Below, piece by piece: positions 19,862 through 29,807 of a stretch of DNA of 64,000 nucleotides (positions are counted from its first letter, which is position 1; the number at the start of each line of letters is the position of its first letter). The DNA is from Stutzerimonas stutzeri (lineage in GTDB: Bacteria > Pseudomonadota > Gammaproteobacteria > Pseudomonadales > Pseudomonadaceae). The notes under the pieces were generated by a model. The model was not told where the DNA came from, made no database searches, and saw only the letters and a list, made by a program, of their open reading frames with translations. Position numbers and translations under genes: made by a program. The stretch covers positions 1 through 64,000 of the forward strand of contig NZ_JYHV01000020.1 in assembly GCF_000952685.1 (NCBI RefSeq), written 5' to 3'.

Positions 19862-19869
19862 AATAAGAA
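19862..19869 (+). promoter_or_regulatory. Hfq/Crc-type A-rich motif at the porin start codon
   Basis: AATAAGAA fits AANAANAA exactly and occupies the eight bases between the ribosome-binding site GAGGAG and the ATG. Hfq/Crc binding here would block initiation during growth on preferred carbon sources (inference from the known pseudomonad mechanism). Confidence 0.5.
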
Positions 19870-21105
19870 ATGCTCAAGACCCCAATCGCCCGGGGCGTGG
19901 CCCTAGCCACTCTGGGAGCAACACTGGCCATTCCTACTATGGCTCAAGCTGAGTTCTTGAAGGACAGCAAAGCCAGCCTGGAACTGCGCAACTTCTACTT
20001 CAACGGTGATAACCGTCATGACGGCGCCGGCCAGTCCAAAATCGAAGAATGGGCACAAGGCTTTATCTTCAAATACGAATCAGGCTTTACCGAAGGCACT
20101 GTTGGATTTGGTGTAGATGCGATTGGCCTGCTGGGCCTGAAGCTCGATTCCAGTCCCGACCGCACCGGTTCCGGCCTTCTGCCTACCAATGACGATGGCT
20201 ACGCTCCGGACGATTACGGCCGCATCGGCGGCGCCGCGAAAGCTCGAATCTCCCAGACCACGCTAAAAATCGGCGAGATGATTCCGAAGCTGCCAACTAT
20301 CCTGCCGAGCGACTCGCGCCTGCTGCCACAGACTTTTCGCGGTGGCATGCTGACCTCTCAGGAAATCGATGGCCTAACCGTCAACCTCGGCCGCATGACC
20401 GAAACCAGCTTGCGCAGCGAAGCCGGTTTTGCTGACATGACAATGTCCAATGGAGGGGCTGGTGGTGTAGCTTCTGATAAGTTCGATTTCGCCAGCTTGA
20501 AGTATCAGTGGAATAAGGAACTGACGACTTCGTACGACTACGGCAACCTGGACAAGAACTACAAGCAACATATCTTCAACCTGGTTCACGTAATGCCGCT
20601 GGGCGAGAAGCAATCGTTCAAGAGCGACATTCGCTACGCCCGCTCCACCGACGATGGCAACACCAACGTCGACAACAAGGCATTCGGCGCGATGTTCACC
20701 TATAGCCTGGGCGGCCACGCATTCGGTGCGGCCTATCAGGACATGAGCGGTAATACCGGTTATCCCTACCTAAATGGTGGCGACGCGTTCCTGGTGAACT
20801 ACGTCATGATCGACCCCACCTTCGCCGATCCGGACGAAAAGTCGTGGCAGGTCCGCTATGACTACAACTTTGCCGCCATGGGCGTGCCGGGCCTGACCTT
20901 CATGACCCGTTACGTGAAAGGCACCGATGCCGGCGCCAACGGCAACGGCGAAGAGTGGGAGCGTGATACCGATATCGGCTATGTCATGCAAAGTGGCGCG
21001 CTGAAGAATCTTGGTGTCAAGCTGCGTAACGGCACCTACCGCGGCGACGGTCGTGAGATCGATCAGACCCGCTTTATCGTCAGCTACACCATCCCGCTGA
21101 TGTAA
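19870..21105 (+). CDS. OprD-family outer-membrane porin
   Basis: Complete 411-residue specific porin. It has a signal peptide (about residues 1-27, cleavage after MAQA), then an 18-strand barrel typical of OprD proteins: LELRNFYFNGDNR near 37, TLKIGEMIPKLPTI near 136, LPQTFRGGMLTSQEIDGLTV near 155, YNFAAMGVPGLTFMTRY near 340, and a C-terminal strand ending SYTIPLM. The gene order porin, YqjD-like, YqjE-like, dNTPase resembles that around opdQ in Pseudomonas aeruginosa, so it may be an OpdQ-type porin, but that is not proven. GAGGAG precedes the start. Its own terminator follows. Confidence 0.93.
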   Translation: MLKTPIARGVALATLGATLAIPTMAQAEFLKDSKASLELRNFYFNGDNRHDGAGQSKIEEWAQGFIFKYESGFTEGTVGFGVDAIGLLGLKLDSSPDRTGSGLLPTNDDGYAPDDYGRIGGAAKARISQTTLKIGEMIPKLPTILPSDSRLLPQTFRGGMLTSQEIDGLTVNLGRMTETSLRSEAGFADMTMSNGGAGGVASDKFDFASLKYQWNKELTTSYDYGNLDKNYKQHIFNLVHVMPLGEKQSFKSDIRYARSTDDGNTNVDNKAFGAMFTYSLGGHAFGAAYQDMSGNTGYPYLNGGDAFLVNYVMIDPTFADPDEKSWQVRYDYNFAAMGVPGLTFMTRYVKGTDAGANGNGEEWERDTDIGYVMQSGALKNLGVKLRNGTYRGDGREIDQTRFIVSYTIPLM

Positions 21106-21137
21106 TAGCGGCTACCGCATGCAAGTGCAGTAGATAG

Positions 21138-21166
21138 AAAACCCGCTTCGGCGGGTTTTCTTTTTT
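21138..21166 (+). terminator. Intrinsic terminator of the OprD porin gene
   Basis: Stem AACCCGC/GCGGGTT with UUCG tetraloop, followed by a T-rich run of ten bases interrupted by one C. Confidence 0.9.
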
Positions 21167-21329
21167 GCGCATATATCAACCACGAACCATCACTGCGAGC
21201 GGGTTCAACGCCTGAACACAAACTGACGGTAAAACGAGTCAAACGGAGCGGGAACCTTGCGCTATCAGCGTGCTCGAAACTTGAGGCACTGGGACCTTTT
21301 GTTCCAGCGAGACTGAAGAGGAGCTGCAG

Positions 21330-21731
21330 ATGTCTACCGAATCCACTTTCGGCACCAGTGACGAAACGCCAATCCCCGATGCATCCATGGGAACCTCCGC
21401 ACCGTTGTTCGACAAGTCCGCACACCGCCGCAACCTCCAAGCCGCTCAGAACGCACTCATTGAAGAATTCCACACCTTGATCGGAGACACCGAGCGCCTG
21501 TTGAAGCACACGCAAGAGACCGCAGGTGCACAGACCGAAGAGTTGCGCGGCAAGATCAACGCCAACCTCAGCCGCGCCCGTCAAATGCTCAAGGAACAGG
21601 AAGGTACGTTGCGTGAGCAGAGTCAGGCAGCTATCCAGTGCACCGAGGAGTATGTCCATACCCATCCATGGCAATCGATCGGTATCGCGGCAGGGGTCGG
21701 TTTTCTCTTTGGCTTGATTACCCGCCGCTGA
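21330..21731 (+). CDS. DUF883 (YqjD/ElaB-type) membrane-anchored protein
   Basis: A 133-residue protein with a long amphipathic helix (about residues 30-105: HRRNLQAAQNALIEEFHTL, then LRGKINANLSRARQMLKEQE) and a C-terminal membrane anchor ending in the family motif GIAAGVGFLFGLITRR. Escherichia coli homologues tether ribosomes to the inner membrane in stationary phase. GAGGAG lies six bases before the ATG. The next gene follows within 8 nt. Confidence 0.9.
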   Translation: MSTESTFGTSDETPIPDASMGTSAPLFDKSAHRRNLQAAQNALIEEFHTLIGDTERLLKHTQETAGAQTEELRGKINANLSRARQMLKEQEGTLREQSQAAIQCTEEYVHTHPWQSIGIAAGVGFLFGLITRR

Positions 21732-21739
21732 TGTGGGGT

Positions 21740-22129
21740 ATGGATTCAATGGAAACCAAGCACGCCGATGAAGCACCAGCGCCCTCCCTCAAGAAAATGG
21801 GCGGCGCGCTTGTTGATCTGTTGCAAGGGCATTTAGAGCTGGTCGGGATAGAAATCCAGGAAGAAAGAGTCCGAGTGTTCAAGCTTTTTCTTCTCGCCAG
21901 TATCGCCCTCATCCTCGGTTTGCTGATCTTGGTAGGGCTATCGGCCGCGATCGTCATCGCGTTCTGGGACAGCAACCCTATCGCAGCGATCCTGGTGCTC
22001 TGCGTGCTGTACGCAGTGTGCCTGGCAGCATGTATTAGCCGCGCAACTCGCCTCGCCAAAGAGAGCGCTTCGCCCTTCCAGGCAACGGTCGAGGAGCTGG
22101 CCCGCAATCGGGAGCGTCTATTGCCATGA
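21740..22129 (+). CDS. YqjE-like phage-holin-family membrane protein
   Basis: About 129 residues: a cytoplasmic N-terminal helix (LVDLLQGHLELVGIEIQEER), then two transmembrane helices (LFLLASIALILGLLILVGLS and AAILVLCVLYAVCLAACIS). It is the usual partner of YqjD-type proteins. The start is uncertain: ATG codons stand at 21731 (overlapping the previous stop codon), 21740 and 21749, with a GGGG just before 21740; 21740 is a compromise. It overlaps the next gene by 4 nt. Function unknown. Confidence 0.8.
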   Translation: MDSMETKHADEAPAPSLKKMGGALVDLLQGHLELVGIEIQEERVRVFKLFLLASIALILGLLILVGLSAAIVIAFWDSNPIAAILVLCVLYAVCLAACISRATRLAKESASPFQATVEELARNRERLLP

Positions 22130-22428
22130 GCTTTCCCCTTAGTAGTTCCAGCGACCTCGCCATGCGCAAGGATCTGGTTCGGTTGCGCATGGAAATGAAC
22201 CGCCAACAACTCCTTTATCACTCGCAACCACTCGCCCATCCTTTTCAGCGAATCAAGCAGATGGTCGCGAACCGCGGCGCCGCGTCCGAACATACTGTAC
22301 AGAGGGGCCCCGTGGTGGTAGCGACGACCATGGCGCTCGCTCTGTTTGGTCGTCGCCTTGGAAAGGTAGGCAAACTGGCTCGATTGGGCCTTCTGCTATA
22401 TCCGATTATCCGTAAGATGCGGCATTAG
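22126..22428 (+). CDS. Hypothetical protein in the YqjK position
   Basis: A 100-residue protein without recognised domain. The N-terminal half is a basic helix (AMRKDLVRLRMEMNRQQLLY), and a hydrophobic stretch VVVATTMALALFGRRLG precedes a basic C-terminus ending IIRKMRH. In enterobacteria a small YqjK protein follows YqjE, and this gene holds the same place and general size. It is coupled to the preceding gene by an ATGA overlap. Confidence 0.75.
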   Translation: MSFPLSSSSDLAMRKDLVRLRMEMNRQQLLYHSQPLAHPFQRIKQMVANRGAASEHTVQRGPVVVATTMALALFGRRLGKVGKLARLGLLLYPIIRKMRH

Positions 22429-22639
22429 CCGGCGCAAAATTCCGAGAAGGCCTGATGTTGGCAGGCAGTGCAGCTTGACTGCCCCGCCATGCGATGCGCG
22501 TATGGTTTAGCAGTCGGCAAGTGCTGTAGGCTGGCGCCATGTGATGAATGCACTCGACGGACACGCTGCGGCGCTAGCTGCCGGTCGTGTTATTGCGCCT
22601 GGCACATCGGCCCCACTGCGACATCAAGGAGGTTGCTCT

Positions 22640-23971
22640 TTGGATTGGCATACCCTGCTTAATCGTGAACGGCTCGGTAAATCCGTTCACAGCAACGAAG
22701 AGCTTGGTCGAAGCCCGTTTCACAAGGATCATGACAGGATTATCTTCTCTGGAGCGTTCCGTCGACTTGGGCGCAAGACCCAAGTGCACCCCGTCTCCAG
22801 CAACGACCACATACATACCCGCCTCACTCATTCGCTGGAAGTGAGCTGCGTCGGACGCTCTCTCGGCATGCGTGTGGGAGAAGTGTTGCGTGACGACATG
22901 CCGGAATGGTGCAGTCCGGCTGATCTAGGGATGATCATCCAGTCAGCCTGCCTCGCTCACGATATAGGCAATCCCCCGTTCGGCCACTCGGGGGAAGATG
23001 CGATTCGCCATTGGTTTCAACAGGCGGCCGGACGTGGCTGGCTGGATAGCATGAGCGATGCTGAACGAGCCGATTTCTTGAACTTCGAGGGCAACGCGCA
23101 AGGCTTCAGAGTGCTTACACAGCTCGAGTACCACCAGTTCGACGGTGGCACCCGGCTGACCTATGCAACGCTTGGCACCTACCTCAAGTATCCGTGGACA
23201 TCGCGTCATGCCGAGGCGCTCGGCTACAAGAAGCACAAGTTTGGCTGCTACCAGAGCGAGCTGCCTCTGCTCGAGCAAATCGCCTCGAAGCTCGGCCTGC
23301 CGAAGCTGGATGAGCAGCGCTGGGCGCGTCATCCGCTGGTCTATCTGATGGAGGCGGCAGACGATATCTGTTACGGCCTCATCGATCTGGAAGATGGCCT
23401 CGAAATGGACCTGCTCGATTACGCCGAGGTCGAGGCCCTGCTGTTGAATCTGGTGGGCGACGACCTGCCAGAGACCTACCGGCAACTCGGTCCCAAGGAT
23501 TCGCGCAGGCGCAAGCTGGCCATTCTCAGAGGAAAGGCCATCGAACATCTGACCAACGCCGCGGCACGTGCCTTCGTCGAGCAGCAGCAGGCGCTGCTGA
23601 CTGGAAAACTCGCCGGAGATCTGGTCGAGCATATGCACGGCCCAGCCAAACAGTGCGTAGTGCAAGCCAAAGCCATGGCGCGGGAAAAGATCTTTCAAGA
23701 CAAGCGCAAGACGCTTCACGAGATTGGCGCCTATACCACGCTCGAAATTCTCCTTAACGCCTTCTGTGGTGCCGCCTTGGAGCAGCATGGCGGACGTACA
23801 CCGTCCTTCAAGAATCGTCGCATACTGGACCTGCTTGGTAGCAATGCGCCGAATCCTGACTGGCCGTTGTATCAGTCTTTCATACGGATGATCGACTTCA
23901 TTGCCGGCATGACTGACAGCTATGCGACCGAGATGGCCGGCGAAATGACCGGACGCTCGAGCCCGACGTGA
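22640..23971 (+). CDS. dgt: dNTP triphosphohydrolase (Dgt-like)
   Basis: HD-domain phosphohydrolase of 443 residues that splits dNTPs into nucleoside and triphosphate, controlling dNTP pools and phage replication. The metal-binding HD set is visible: [16 protein letters not shown] (near residue 70), then [16 protein letters not shown] (near 105-120) and a later aspartate in [17 protein letters not shown]. Start: TTG at 22640 is preferred because the perfect Shine-Dalgarno AAGGAGG stands seven bases before it and the product begins [13 protein letters not shown]; an in-frame ATG at 22541 lacks such support. It overlaps the next gene by 4 nt. Confidence 0.93.
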   Translation: MDWHTLLNRERLGKSVHSNEELGRSPFHKDHDRIIFSGAFRRLGRKTQVHPVSSNDHIHTRLTHSLEVSCVGRSLGMRVGEVLRDDMPEWCSPADLGMIIQSACLAHDIGNPPFGHSGEDAIRHWFQQAAGRGWLDSMSDAERADFLNFEGNAQGFRVLTQLEYHQFDGGTRLTYATLGTYLKYPWTSRHAEALGYKKHKFGCYQSELPLLEQIASKLGLPKLDEQRWARHPLVYLMEAADDICYGLIDLEDGLEMDLLDYAEVEALLLNLVGDDLPETYRQLGPKDSRRRKLAILRGKAIEHLTNAAARAFVEQQQALLTGKLAGDLVEHMHGPAKQCVVQAKAMAREKIFQDKRKTLHEIGAYTTLEILLNAFCGAALEQHGGRTPSFKNRRILDLLGSNAPNPDWPLYQSFIRMIDFIAGMTDSYATEMAGEMTGRSSPT

Positions 23972-25071
23972 GTCAGATGAAAAAACCACTGTGGAGAATC
24001 GTCGGCTGGCAGCCTGGCCGCCCCGCCTGGGGCGCAGCAACCGTAGCCGGCCTCGGCTGTGCACTGCCGCTTCTGCTCGGGTTGTTCAGCGGTCATCCCG
24101 GCTTCCTATGGGCCACTGTCGGGGCTTTCCAGGCGGCCAAAGCGAACCCGCTGCACCGCCTCGGCATGTTACGAATGCTGCTATTGATCGGCCTCGGTGC
24201 CGGTAGCGCCGCGCTCGGATTCTGGTCGGCGACGCACCCTCTGGTCAGTCTTGGTCTGTTTGCCTTCTACGGCCTGTTATTGGCATGGCTGCAGCGCTAT
24301 GGCAGTGAGGCCGGCAAGCTCGGGATCGGCCTGGCGATCTGCCTGTGCCTTGGCCAGGGGCAGCACGGAATCGGCGATTTCAACAATCCCCAGGCAATCG
24401 CCGTACTGTTCGCTTTGGGAGGTCTTTGGGTCACCCTGCTGGCATTCGGGCTACGCGGCATGCATGGCTTGCGCATGTGGCCGTACATGCCTCGGCTATT
24501 CAGCTTGATGAAAGTGCTACGGCGCCGTGCGCGGCGTACTCCGATTCACCAATGGCGGCTCCATGCCCTGACTTACATACTCGCAGCGGCCACCGGTGGC
24601 CTGATCGTGACCCTTGCCGAGCTTCCACGAGGTTATTGGTTGACGCTGGCAGTCTTCACAAGCTTGCAAATGGATTTGCAGCACAGCCTCGTTCGCGCTC
24701 TGCAAGCCGGCATCGGAATTTTCTGCGCGGCAGCGGTACTGATCTATATGGGCCACAGCCTGGCCGATCCGCCGATGATGGTGATGATCATGCTGCCACT
24801 GGTGATGCTGAGTCGGGCTTTCCAGGCACATCACTACGGGCTATTCGTCCTGCAGACGACACTGAGCTTCTTGCTGTTGGCAGAAACCCTGGCGCAAGAC
24901 TGGGAATTGCCGCAGATACGCCTGACCAACGCGGCCATTGGGGTGGGTGTAGCGCTGGGCGTAACTACGCTGATGTACGTGCTACGCCGGTTGATTGCCC
25001 GGATTGCATTGCGCAACTCCCGGCAAACAACCGCGACCGATCAGGACAGGAACGACTCGATCACGCCTTAG
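23968..25071 (+). CDS. FUSC-family inner membrane protein
   Basis: A 367-residue polytopic protein with about ten hydrophobic helices in two blocks (roughly residues 25-160 and 200-345), separated by a basic cytoplasmic stretch [17 protein letters not shown]. The second block resembles the FUSC/aromatic-acid-exporter fold ([24 protein letters not shown]). Related proteins export aromatic acids or fusaric acid, but no substrate can be inferred. The start is GTG overlapping the dgt stop, or an ATG three codons later. It converges with yggL, overlapping it by 11 nt. Confidence 0.75.
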   Translation: MSQMKKPLWRIVGWQPGRPAWGAATVAGLGCALPLLLGLFSGHPGFLWATVGAFQAAKANPLHRLGMLRMLLLIGLGAGSAALGFWSATHPLVSLGLFAFYGLLLAWLQRYGSEAGKLGIGLAICLCLGQGQHGIGDFNNPQAIAVLFALGGLWVTLLAFGLRGMHGLRMWPYMPRLFSLMKVLRRRARRTPIHQWRLHALTYILAAATGGLIVTLAELPRGYWLTLAVFTSLQMDLQHSLVRALQAGIGIFCAAAVLIYMGHSLADPPMMVMIMLPLVMLSRAFQAHHYGLFVLQTTLSFLLLAETLAQDWELPQIRLTNAAIGVGVALGVTTLMYVLRRLIARIALRNSRQTTATDQDRNDSITP

Positions 25072-25405
25072 CGTTGATCTCGTTTTCAGGATACCAGACA
25101 TCCATCAACGGGCTTACGTTGAATTCGGCTAGTTCGTTGCGGCCCTTCAGCCACGCCTCGACTTGACCGCGCTGCTCTTCGTTAACCGAGCCACGACTGG
25201 CCAAGCATACAAAACCATAATCCTCACCACCGATATAGCCTAGACCGTTGGCTTCGATAGCTTCGTTCAGGAAAGCTTCGAGAAAGCCGTCGACTGCCGA
25301 CGCGTCAAGACCGTCACGGTAGGTCAGATTGACTTCGAAACCCAGTTCCTGGAATTCATCGACACAGAGTTTCTTGCGCAAGCGGCGCGAGCGATTGGTA
25401 GCCAT
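25061..25405 (-). CDS. yggL: YggL-family (DUF469) ribosome-associated protein
   Basis: A 114-residue protein with the YggL signature RSRRLRKKLCVDEFQELGFEV at the N-terminus and GLGYIGGEDYGFVCLASRG in the middle. The family binds the 50S subunit in proteobacteria. It is monocistronic; its 3' end overlaps the end of the FUSC gene on the opposite strand. The upstream gap of about 230 nt is shared with divergent dacB and contains both promoters, not resolved by eye. Confidence 0.92.
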   Translation of the reverse strand: MATNRSRRLRKKLCVDEFQELGFEVNLTYRDGLDASAVDGFLEAFLNEAIEANGLGYIGGEDYGFVCLASRGSVNEEQRGQVEAWLKGRNELAEFNVSPLMDVWYPENEINAKA

Positions 25406-25639
25406 TGAATCGGTCCTTTTTCTAACGTGATGACGGCGCGCACTCTAACAGCAACGCCGCGCTTGTGCGATTACAGGCAGCAGTCTGTCACCCTATTCGT
25501 TCAAATCAATGGCAACTGCGGATTCTTTTTGCAGGGACCGCAGGTCGCCAGCTACGCTTGTCGGATGAGAAGCACGTCACTTCTTGGACGTGGGCATAAT
25601 GAGCCCGCCTTTTTTCCCTGAACGCAGTAGGGAACTTCA

Positions 25640-27148
25640 ATGTCGCTGATTTCCAGTCTCTCTGTTCCAGCTGCTCGGCACAGAGTCATCAACAAATTGC
25701 TCGGCCGTATCGCGGCCGCCACGCTGACGCTACCGTTGGCGTTTACAACCTTCGCCGAGACCGTCAATCAGACCCTGCCACCCCGAGTGGCACAGGCGCT
25801 TAAGGCGAACAAGATAGAAAGCAGCGCGCTGTCCGTCGTGATGTTGCCGCTCAACAGTAATGCGTCGCCGACCTTTGTGAATGCCGATGTGTCGGTCAAC
25901 CCCGCCTCGACCATGAAGTTGGTCACGACCTACGCTGCGCTGGAACTGCTGGGCCCCAACCATCAGTGGAAGACGGAATTCTATGCTGACGGGCCTATTG
26001 AGAGCGGCACGCTCAACGGAAACCTTTACCTCAAGGGTGGCGGTGATCCCAAGCTCAACATGGAGAAGCTCTGGCTGTTGCTGCGCGATCTGCGCGCCAA
26101 TGGCGTCCAGACCGTTACTGGCGATCTGATCCTCGACCGCAGCCACTTCGTGCAACCGACGTTGCCGATTTTCGATGACGACGGCAACGACAAGAACAAG
26201 CCCTTCCTGGTGGGGCCGGATTCTTTGCTGGTCAATCTCAAGGCGCTTCGCTTCATCGCCCGCAACGATGACGGCAGGGTAAACGTCATGGTGGAGCCGC
26301 CGATCGCCACGGTTCGCGTCGACAATCGCATACAGGCACTGCCCAAAGCCAAATGTCCCGGCTGGCCTGACATTCGCTACAACCCGATCGAGGAGGCTGA
26401 CGGCGTGACGGTCGTGGTCACCGGCAAACTTCCAGCCGGATGCAGCGGCCAGACTTACCTGTCTCTGCTCGATCATCAGCGCTACGCCGCAGGTGCCGTC
26501 CGGGCAATTTGGAATGAATTGGGTGGCAGCATCCTGGGTAACGACCGAGTCGCCCAGGTACCCAAGAATGCTCGCATGATCGCTCGCGCCTATTCACCGG
26601 ATCTGGCGGAAATCATTCGCGACATCAACAAATACAGCAACAACACCATGGCGCGGCAACTATTCCTGAGTCTGGGCGCCGAGTTCCGTAACGAAACGGA
26701 TACCGATGACTCGAAAGCCGCGCAGCGCGTGATCCGCCAGTGGCTGGCGAAAAAGGGATTGATATCACCGCATCTGGTCATCGAGAACGGCTCCGGCCTG
26801 TCGCGTGCCGAGCGCGTCAGTGCACGGGAACTGGCCAGCCTGTTGCAGGCGGCCTGGCAGAGCCCGTACGCGGCGGAATTTATTTCCTCGATGCCGCTCG
26901 CGGCCATAGACGGCACCATGCGCAAGCGTCTGCACAACACCGGCGTGGCTGGCAAGGCACATATCAAGACCGGAACGCTGAATACGGTGCGGGCGATCGC
27001 CGGCTATAGCCGCGACAACGATGGCAATACCTGGGCTGTTGTGGCCATCCTCAATCACCCGCGTCCATGGGGTGCCTCCTCGATACTGGATCAGGTGCTG
27101 GTCAGTCTCTACAACCGCCCGAGCAACGAAAGCACCGCGCAACGCTAA
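25640..27148 (+). CDS. dacB: D-alanyl-D-alanine carboxypeptidase/endopeptidase (PBP4 type)
   Basis: Periplasmic peptidase of family S13, 502 residues, trimming peptidoglycan pentapeptides and cutting cross-links. An N-terminal signal peptide precedes residue 35. The three penicillin-binding motifs are all present: STMK in NPASTMKLVTTYAALEL (near residue 92), SNN in INKYSNNTMARQLF (near 334), and KTG in GKAHIKTGTL (near 444). The insert between motifs 1 and 2 is typical of PBP4. A GC-rich hairpin without T-run follows the stop codon. Confidence 0.95.
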   Translation: MSLISSLSVPAARHRVINKLLGRIAAATLTLPLAFTTFAETVNQTLPPRVAQALKANKIESSALSVVMLPLNSNASPTFVNADVSVNPASTMKLVTTYAALELLGPNHQWKTEFYADGPIESGTLNGNLYLKGGGDPKLNMEKLWLLLRDLRANGVQTVTGDLILDRSHFVQPTLPIFDDDGNDKNKPFLVGPDSLLVNLKALRFIARNDDGRVNVMVEPPIATVRVDNRIQALPKAKCPGWPDIRYNPIEEADGVTVVVTGKLPAGCSGQTYLSLLDHQRYAAGAVRAIWNELGGSILGNDRVAQVPKNARMIARAYSPDLAEIIRDINKYSNNTMARQLFLSLGAEFRNETDTDDSKAAQRVIRQWLAKKGLISPHLVIENGSGLSRAERVSARELASLLQAAWQSPYAAEFISSMPLAAIDGTMRKRLHNTGVAGKAHIKTGTLNTVRAIAGYSRDNDGNTWAVVAILNHPRPWGASSILDQVLVSLYNRPSNESTAQR

Positions 27149-27157
27149 TCCATGCGT

Positions 27158-27180
27158 GCCGGCGGTCGAAGGCCGCCGGC
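27158..27180 (+). terminator. GC hairpin after dacB
   Basis: Perfect eight-pair stem GCCGGCGG/CCGCCGGC with a seven-base loop, 9 nt past the dacB stop. No T-run follows, so termination efficiency is doubtful; it may instead protect the mRNA end. Confidence 0.45.
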
Positions 27181-27275
27181 CGTCGGTTCATGCATCAACG
27201 CCACTCCATCGCAGAGCGTCGGCCACCCAATACGTACTCGCATCGCTGTGCAGCCAAACGCTTACGAATCGCCGG

Positions 27276-29456
27276 TCAACGCGCCTGGAGTTTCCAGGCC
27301 CGATGTATCTTGCTGTTGCGCCGAAAATCCTCGTCTAACGTCGCGCCGGTGATTTCCTCCACGGCGTAACGCTCGGCGACGCCCGCATCGAGCGCGAACT
27401 TGCGGAAATTGTTGGAAAAATAAAGCGTACCGCCGGCAGCCAACCGCGCCATGGCGAGGTCGAGCAATGCAACATGATCACGTTGGACATCGAAGACGCC
27501 TTCCATGCGTTTGGAGTTGGAGAAGGTGGGCGGGTCGATAAAGATCAGATCGTACTCGCCACGATCCTCCTCGAGCCAAGTCATCACATCGGCCTGCTCC
27601 AGACGTTGCCGATCGGACAAGCCGTTCAAAGCCAGGTTGCGCCGCGCCCAGTCCAGGTAGGTCTTCGACAGATCGACGCTGGTAGTGCTGCGAGCGCCGC
27701 CCTTGGCCGCATGCACAGTTGCCGTTGCCGTGTAGCAATATAGGTTCAGAAAGCGCTTGCCAGCCGCTTCGCGAGCGAGGCGCAGGCGAAGCGGACGATG
27801 ATCGAGGAATAGCCCTGTATCGAGATAGTCGGTCAGGTTCACCAGCAACTTGACGTCGCCCTCTCTCACTTCGAGGAACTCGCCCTGGCTGGCCTGCCGC
27901 TCGTACTGGCGTGTCCCGCTCTGCCGCTCTCGGCGTTTGACCACCACCCGATCGCGGGAAATACCCAACGCTTGAGGAATCGCTCCCAGCGCATCGTACA
28001 ACCGCGCCTGGGCTTTCTCCGGGTCGATCGAGCGTGGGGGGGCGTACTCCTGCACATGCACCCAATCACCATACAGATCGATGGCCAACGCATATTCAGG
28101 CATGTCGGCGTCGTATAGCCGGTAGCATTGAATACCTTCCTTTCGTGCCCATTTGCCGAGCAGCTTCAGGTTTTTCTGCAGCCGGTTGGCGAACATCTGA
28201 CCACCTTCACTGAGGCGCGCCAGTTCCGTGACGGACTGCTCCTCGATCTTGTTCTCAACCGAAGCCTTGCGCTGCCCGGTCACGAACTGATCCAGCTCGA
28301 CCTTGATCAGCAACAGCTTGCAAGGCAGCGCGCCATTCCAGAAGGCGTATTGCTTGTGACTGCGGATACCCATGCGCTTGCCAAGGTCCGGCGCCGACGT
28401 CAGAACGGCAGCCTCCCAGCCGAGGCAGGCCTGTCGCAAGCGTTCACCGAGATTCTGATAGAGGTAGACCAGGCTCGCCTCGTCTCCCAGCCGCTCACCA
28501 TAGGGCGGGTTGCAGATCACCAAGCCCTTCTGGTTCTGGTCGGGACGAGGTTCGAACGTTGCCACATCTCCTTGGTAGACCCGAATCCAGCCGGCCAGAC
28601 CGGCGCGCTCGATATTGTTCTTGGCAGGCTGTATCAGACGCGGGTCCGCCTCGTAGCCCCGTATCCACAGCGGCTTTTGCGCCAGCCCCGCTTCAGCGCG
28701 AGCCTGCGCTTCGGCATGCAGGCGGTTCCAGATGGCCGGGACATGCCCCAGCCAGGCGCTGAACCCCCAACGCTCACGGCGCAAGTTGGGCGCGACATCA
28801 GCAGCCATCAGGGCGCCTTCGATAAGAAAGGTGCCGACGCCGCACATCGGGTCCGTCAGCGCGCCGCCCGCTGCGGCGATACGGGGCCAGCCCGCGCGGA
28901 TCAATACAGCGGCCGCCAGGTTCTCCTTCAGTGGTGCAGCGCCCTGCTGCAGACGGTAGCCGCGCTGGTGCAGGCTGTGCCCGGAAAGATCCAATGAAAG
29001 AACCGCCTGCCCGCGGTCGAGACGCAGATGAACGCGAAGGTCCGGATTCAGCTTGTCGACGCTCGGGCGCTCGCCGGACGCCGTTCGCAGGCGATCTACG
29101 ATCGCGTCCTTGACCTTCAGCGCACCGAAGTGAGTATTGTCGATTCCCGATCCGTGACCGCTGAATTCAACAGCCAGGCTGCCAGTCGCTTCCAGATGCT
29201 CCGCCCAGCCGATCCGGTGGACGCCTTCATAAAGCGTTTCGGCATTCACTGTTGCGAAACGGTCGATCACCAGCAGAACCCGGTTGGCCAGGCGCGACCA
29301 GAGGCACAACCGATACGCAACCTCCATGCCGGCGAAGCCGCGAATGGCAGCGGTCTGTTCGCGTGCCTCCTCAAGTCCTAGGCCAATGGCCTCTTCGAGC
29401 AACAAGCCTTCCAGCCCCTTGGGGCAGGTGAGGATAAGTTCGTGGCGATCAGTCAT
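27276..29456 (-). CDS. rlmL: 23S rRNA (guanine-N2/N7) methyltransferase RlmL (RlmKL fusion)
   Basis: Bifunctional enzyme methylating G2445 (N2) and G2069 (N7) of 23S rRNA, 726 residues. Domains: N-terminal THUMP (about 45-155), first methyltransferase with TDPMCGVGTFLIEGALMA and the catalytic VICNPPYGERLG (about 190-380), then a second methyltransferase with KRFLNLYCYTATATVHAA and LIFIDPPTFSNSKRM (about 440-726). The start at 29456 (MTDRHELILTCPKGLEGLL) matches the family; upstream in-frame codons give atypical sequence. It is divergent from rmf, another ribosome-related gene. Confidence 0.95.
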   Translation of the reverse strand: MTDRHELILTCPKGLEGLLLEEAIGLGLEEAREQTAAIRGFAGMEVAYRLCLWSRLANRVLLVIDRFATVNAETLYEGVHRIGWAEHLEATGSLAVEFSGHGSGIDNTHFGALKVKDAIVDRLRTASGERPSVDKLNPDLRVHLRLDRGQAVLSLDLSGHSLHQRGYRLQQGAAPLKENLAAAVLIRAGWPRIAAAGGALTDPMCGVGTFLIEGALMAADVAPNLRRERWGFSAWLGHVPAIWNRLHAEAQARAEAGLAQKPLWIRGYEADPRLIQPAKNNIERAGLAGWIRVYQGDVATFEPRPDQNQKGLVICNPPYGERLGDEASLVYLYQNLGERLRQACLGWEAAVLTSAPDLGKRMGIRSHKQYAFWNGALPCKLLLIKVELDQFVTGQRKASVENKIEEQSVTELARLSEGGQMFANRLQKNLKLLGKWARKEGIQCYRLYDADMPEYALAIDLYGDWVHVQEYAPPRSIDPEKAQARLYDALGAIPQALGISRDRVVVKRRERQSGTRQYERQASQGEFLEVREGDVKLLVNLTDYLDTGLFLDHRPLRLRLAREAAGKRFLNLYCYTATATVHAAKGGARSTTSVDLSKTYLDWARRNLALNGLSDRQRLEQADVMTWLEEDRGEYDLIFIDPPTFSNSKRMEGVFDVQRDHVALLDLAMARLAAGGTLYFSNNFRKFALDAGVAERYAVEEITGATLDEDFRRNSKIHRAWKLQAR

Positions 29457-29807
29457 GACATGTCCAGAATTGTGCGACCCGGTCGGATAGCCATACCGGA
29501 TCTCTCTTCGATAGTTGCGCGGTTCCGACTGCATTCGTCGCGAAGCAGCGGCAACAGTGCGGAGGCAGACATCGCGAGACGCGCGTCTCGCGTGCCTTAT
29601 GGGCACCACTACGGTTTGGTTACTTGCTTATTACAAAACGATCATTCCCGCATCGGAACCATTTGGGTTAGAACTCGACTCAACCCGGCATCGCAACGAT
29701 GTTCGGCAGAGGCTCGCCACGCCGGCAGCGGGCTTCGTTGGCAGTCTATCTGCCGACCTCTAGGAGGTCATACAGGAACACCAGTCAACCACTGAGGGCA
29801 ATACCCA
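29457..29807. promoter_or_regulatory. rlmL-rmf divergent region with tandem hairpins in the rmf leader
   Basis: This gene-free stretch contains, close to rmf, two directly abutting stem-loops: GGCAG-TCTAT-CTGCC (29740-29754) and GACCTC-TAG-GAGGTC (29755-29769). They end 38 nt before the rmf ATG and so probably lie in its 5' untranslated region. rmf mRNA is known to be unusually stable in stationary phase; such structures could contribute (inference). No promoter was assigned. Confidence 0.5.

Noticed and set aside
22943..24064. A 373-codon minus-strand frame across dgt
   Set aside because: Dgt has its HD metal motifs on the plus strand; the antisense frame has none and crosses into the FUSC gene.
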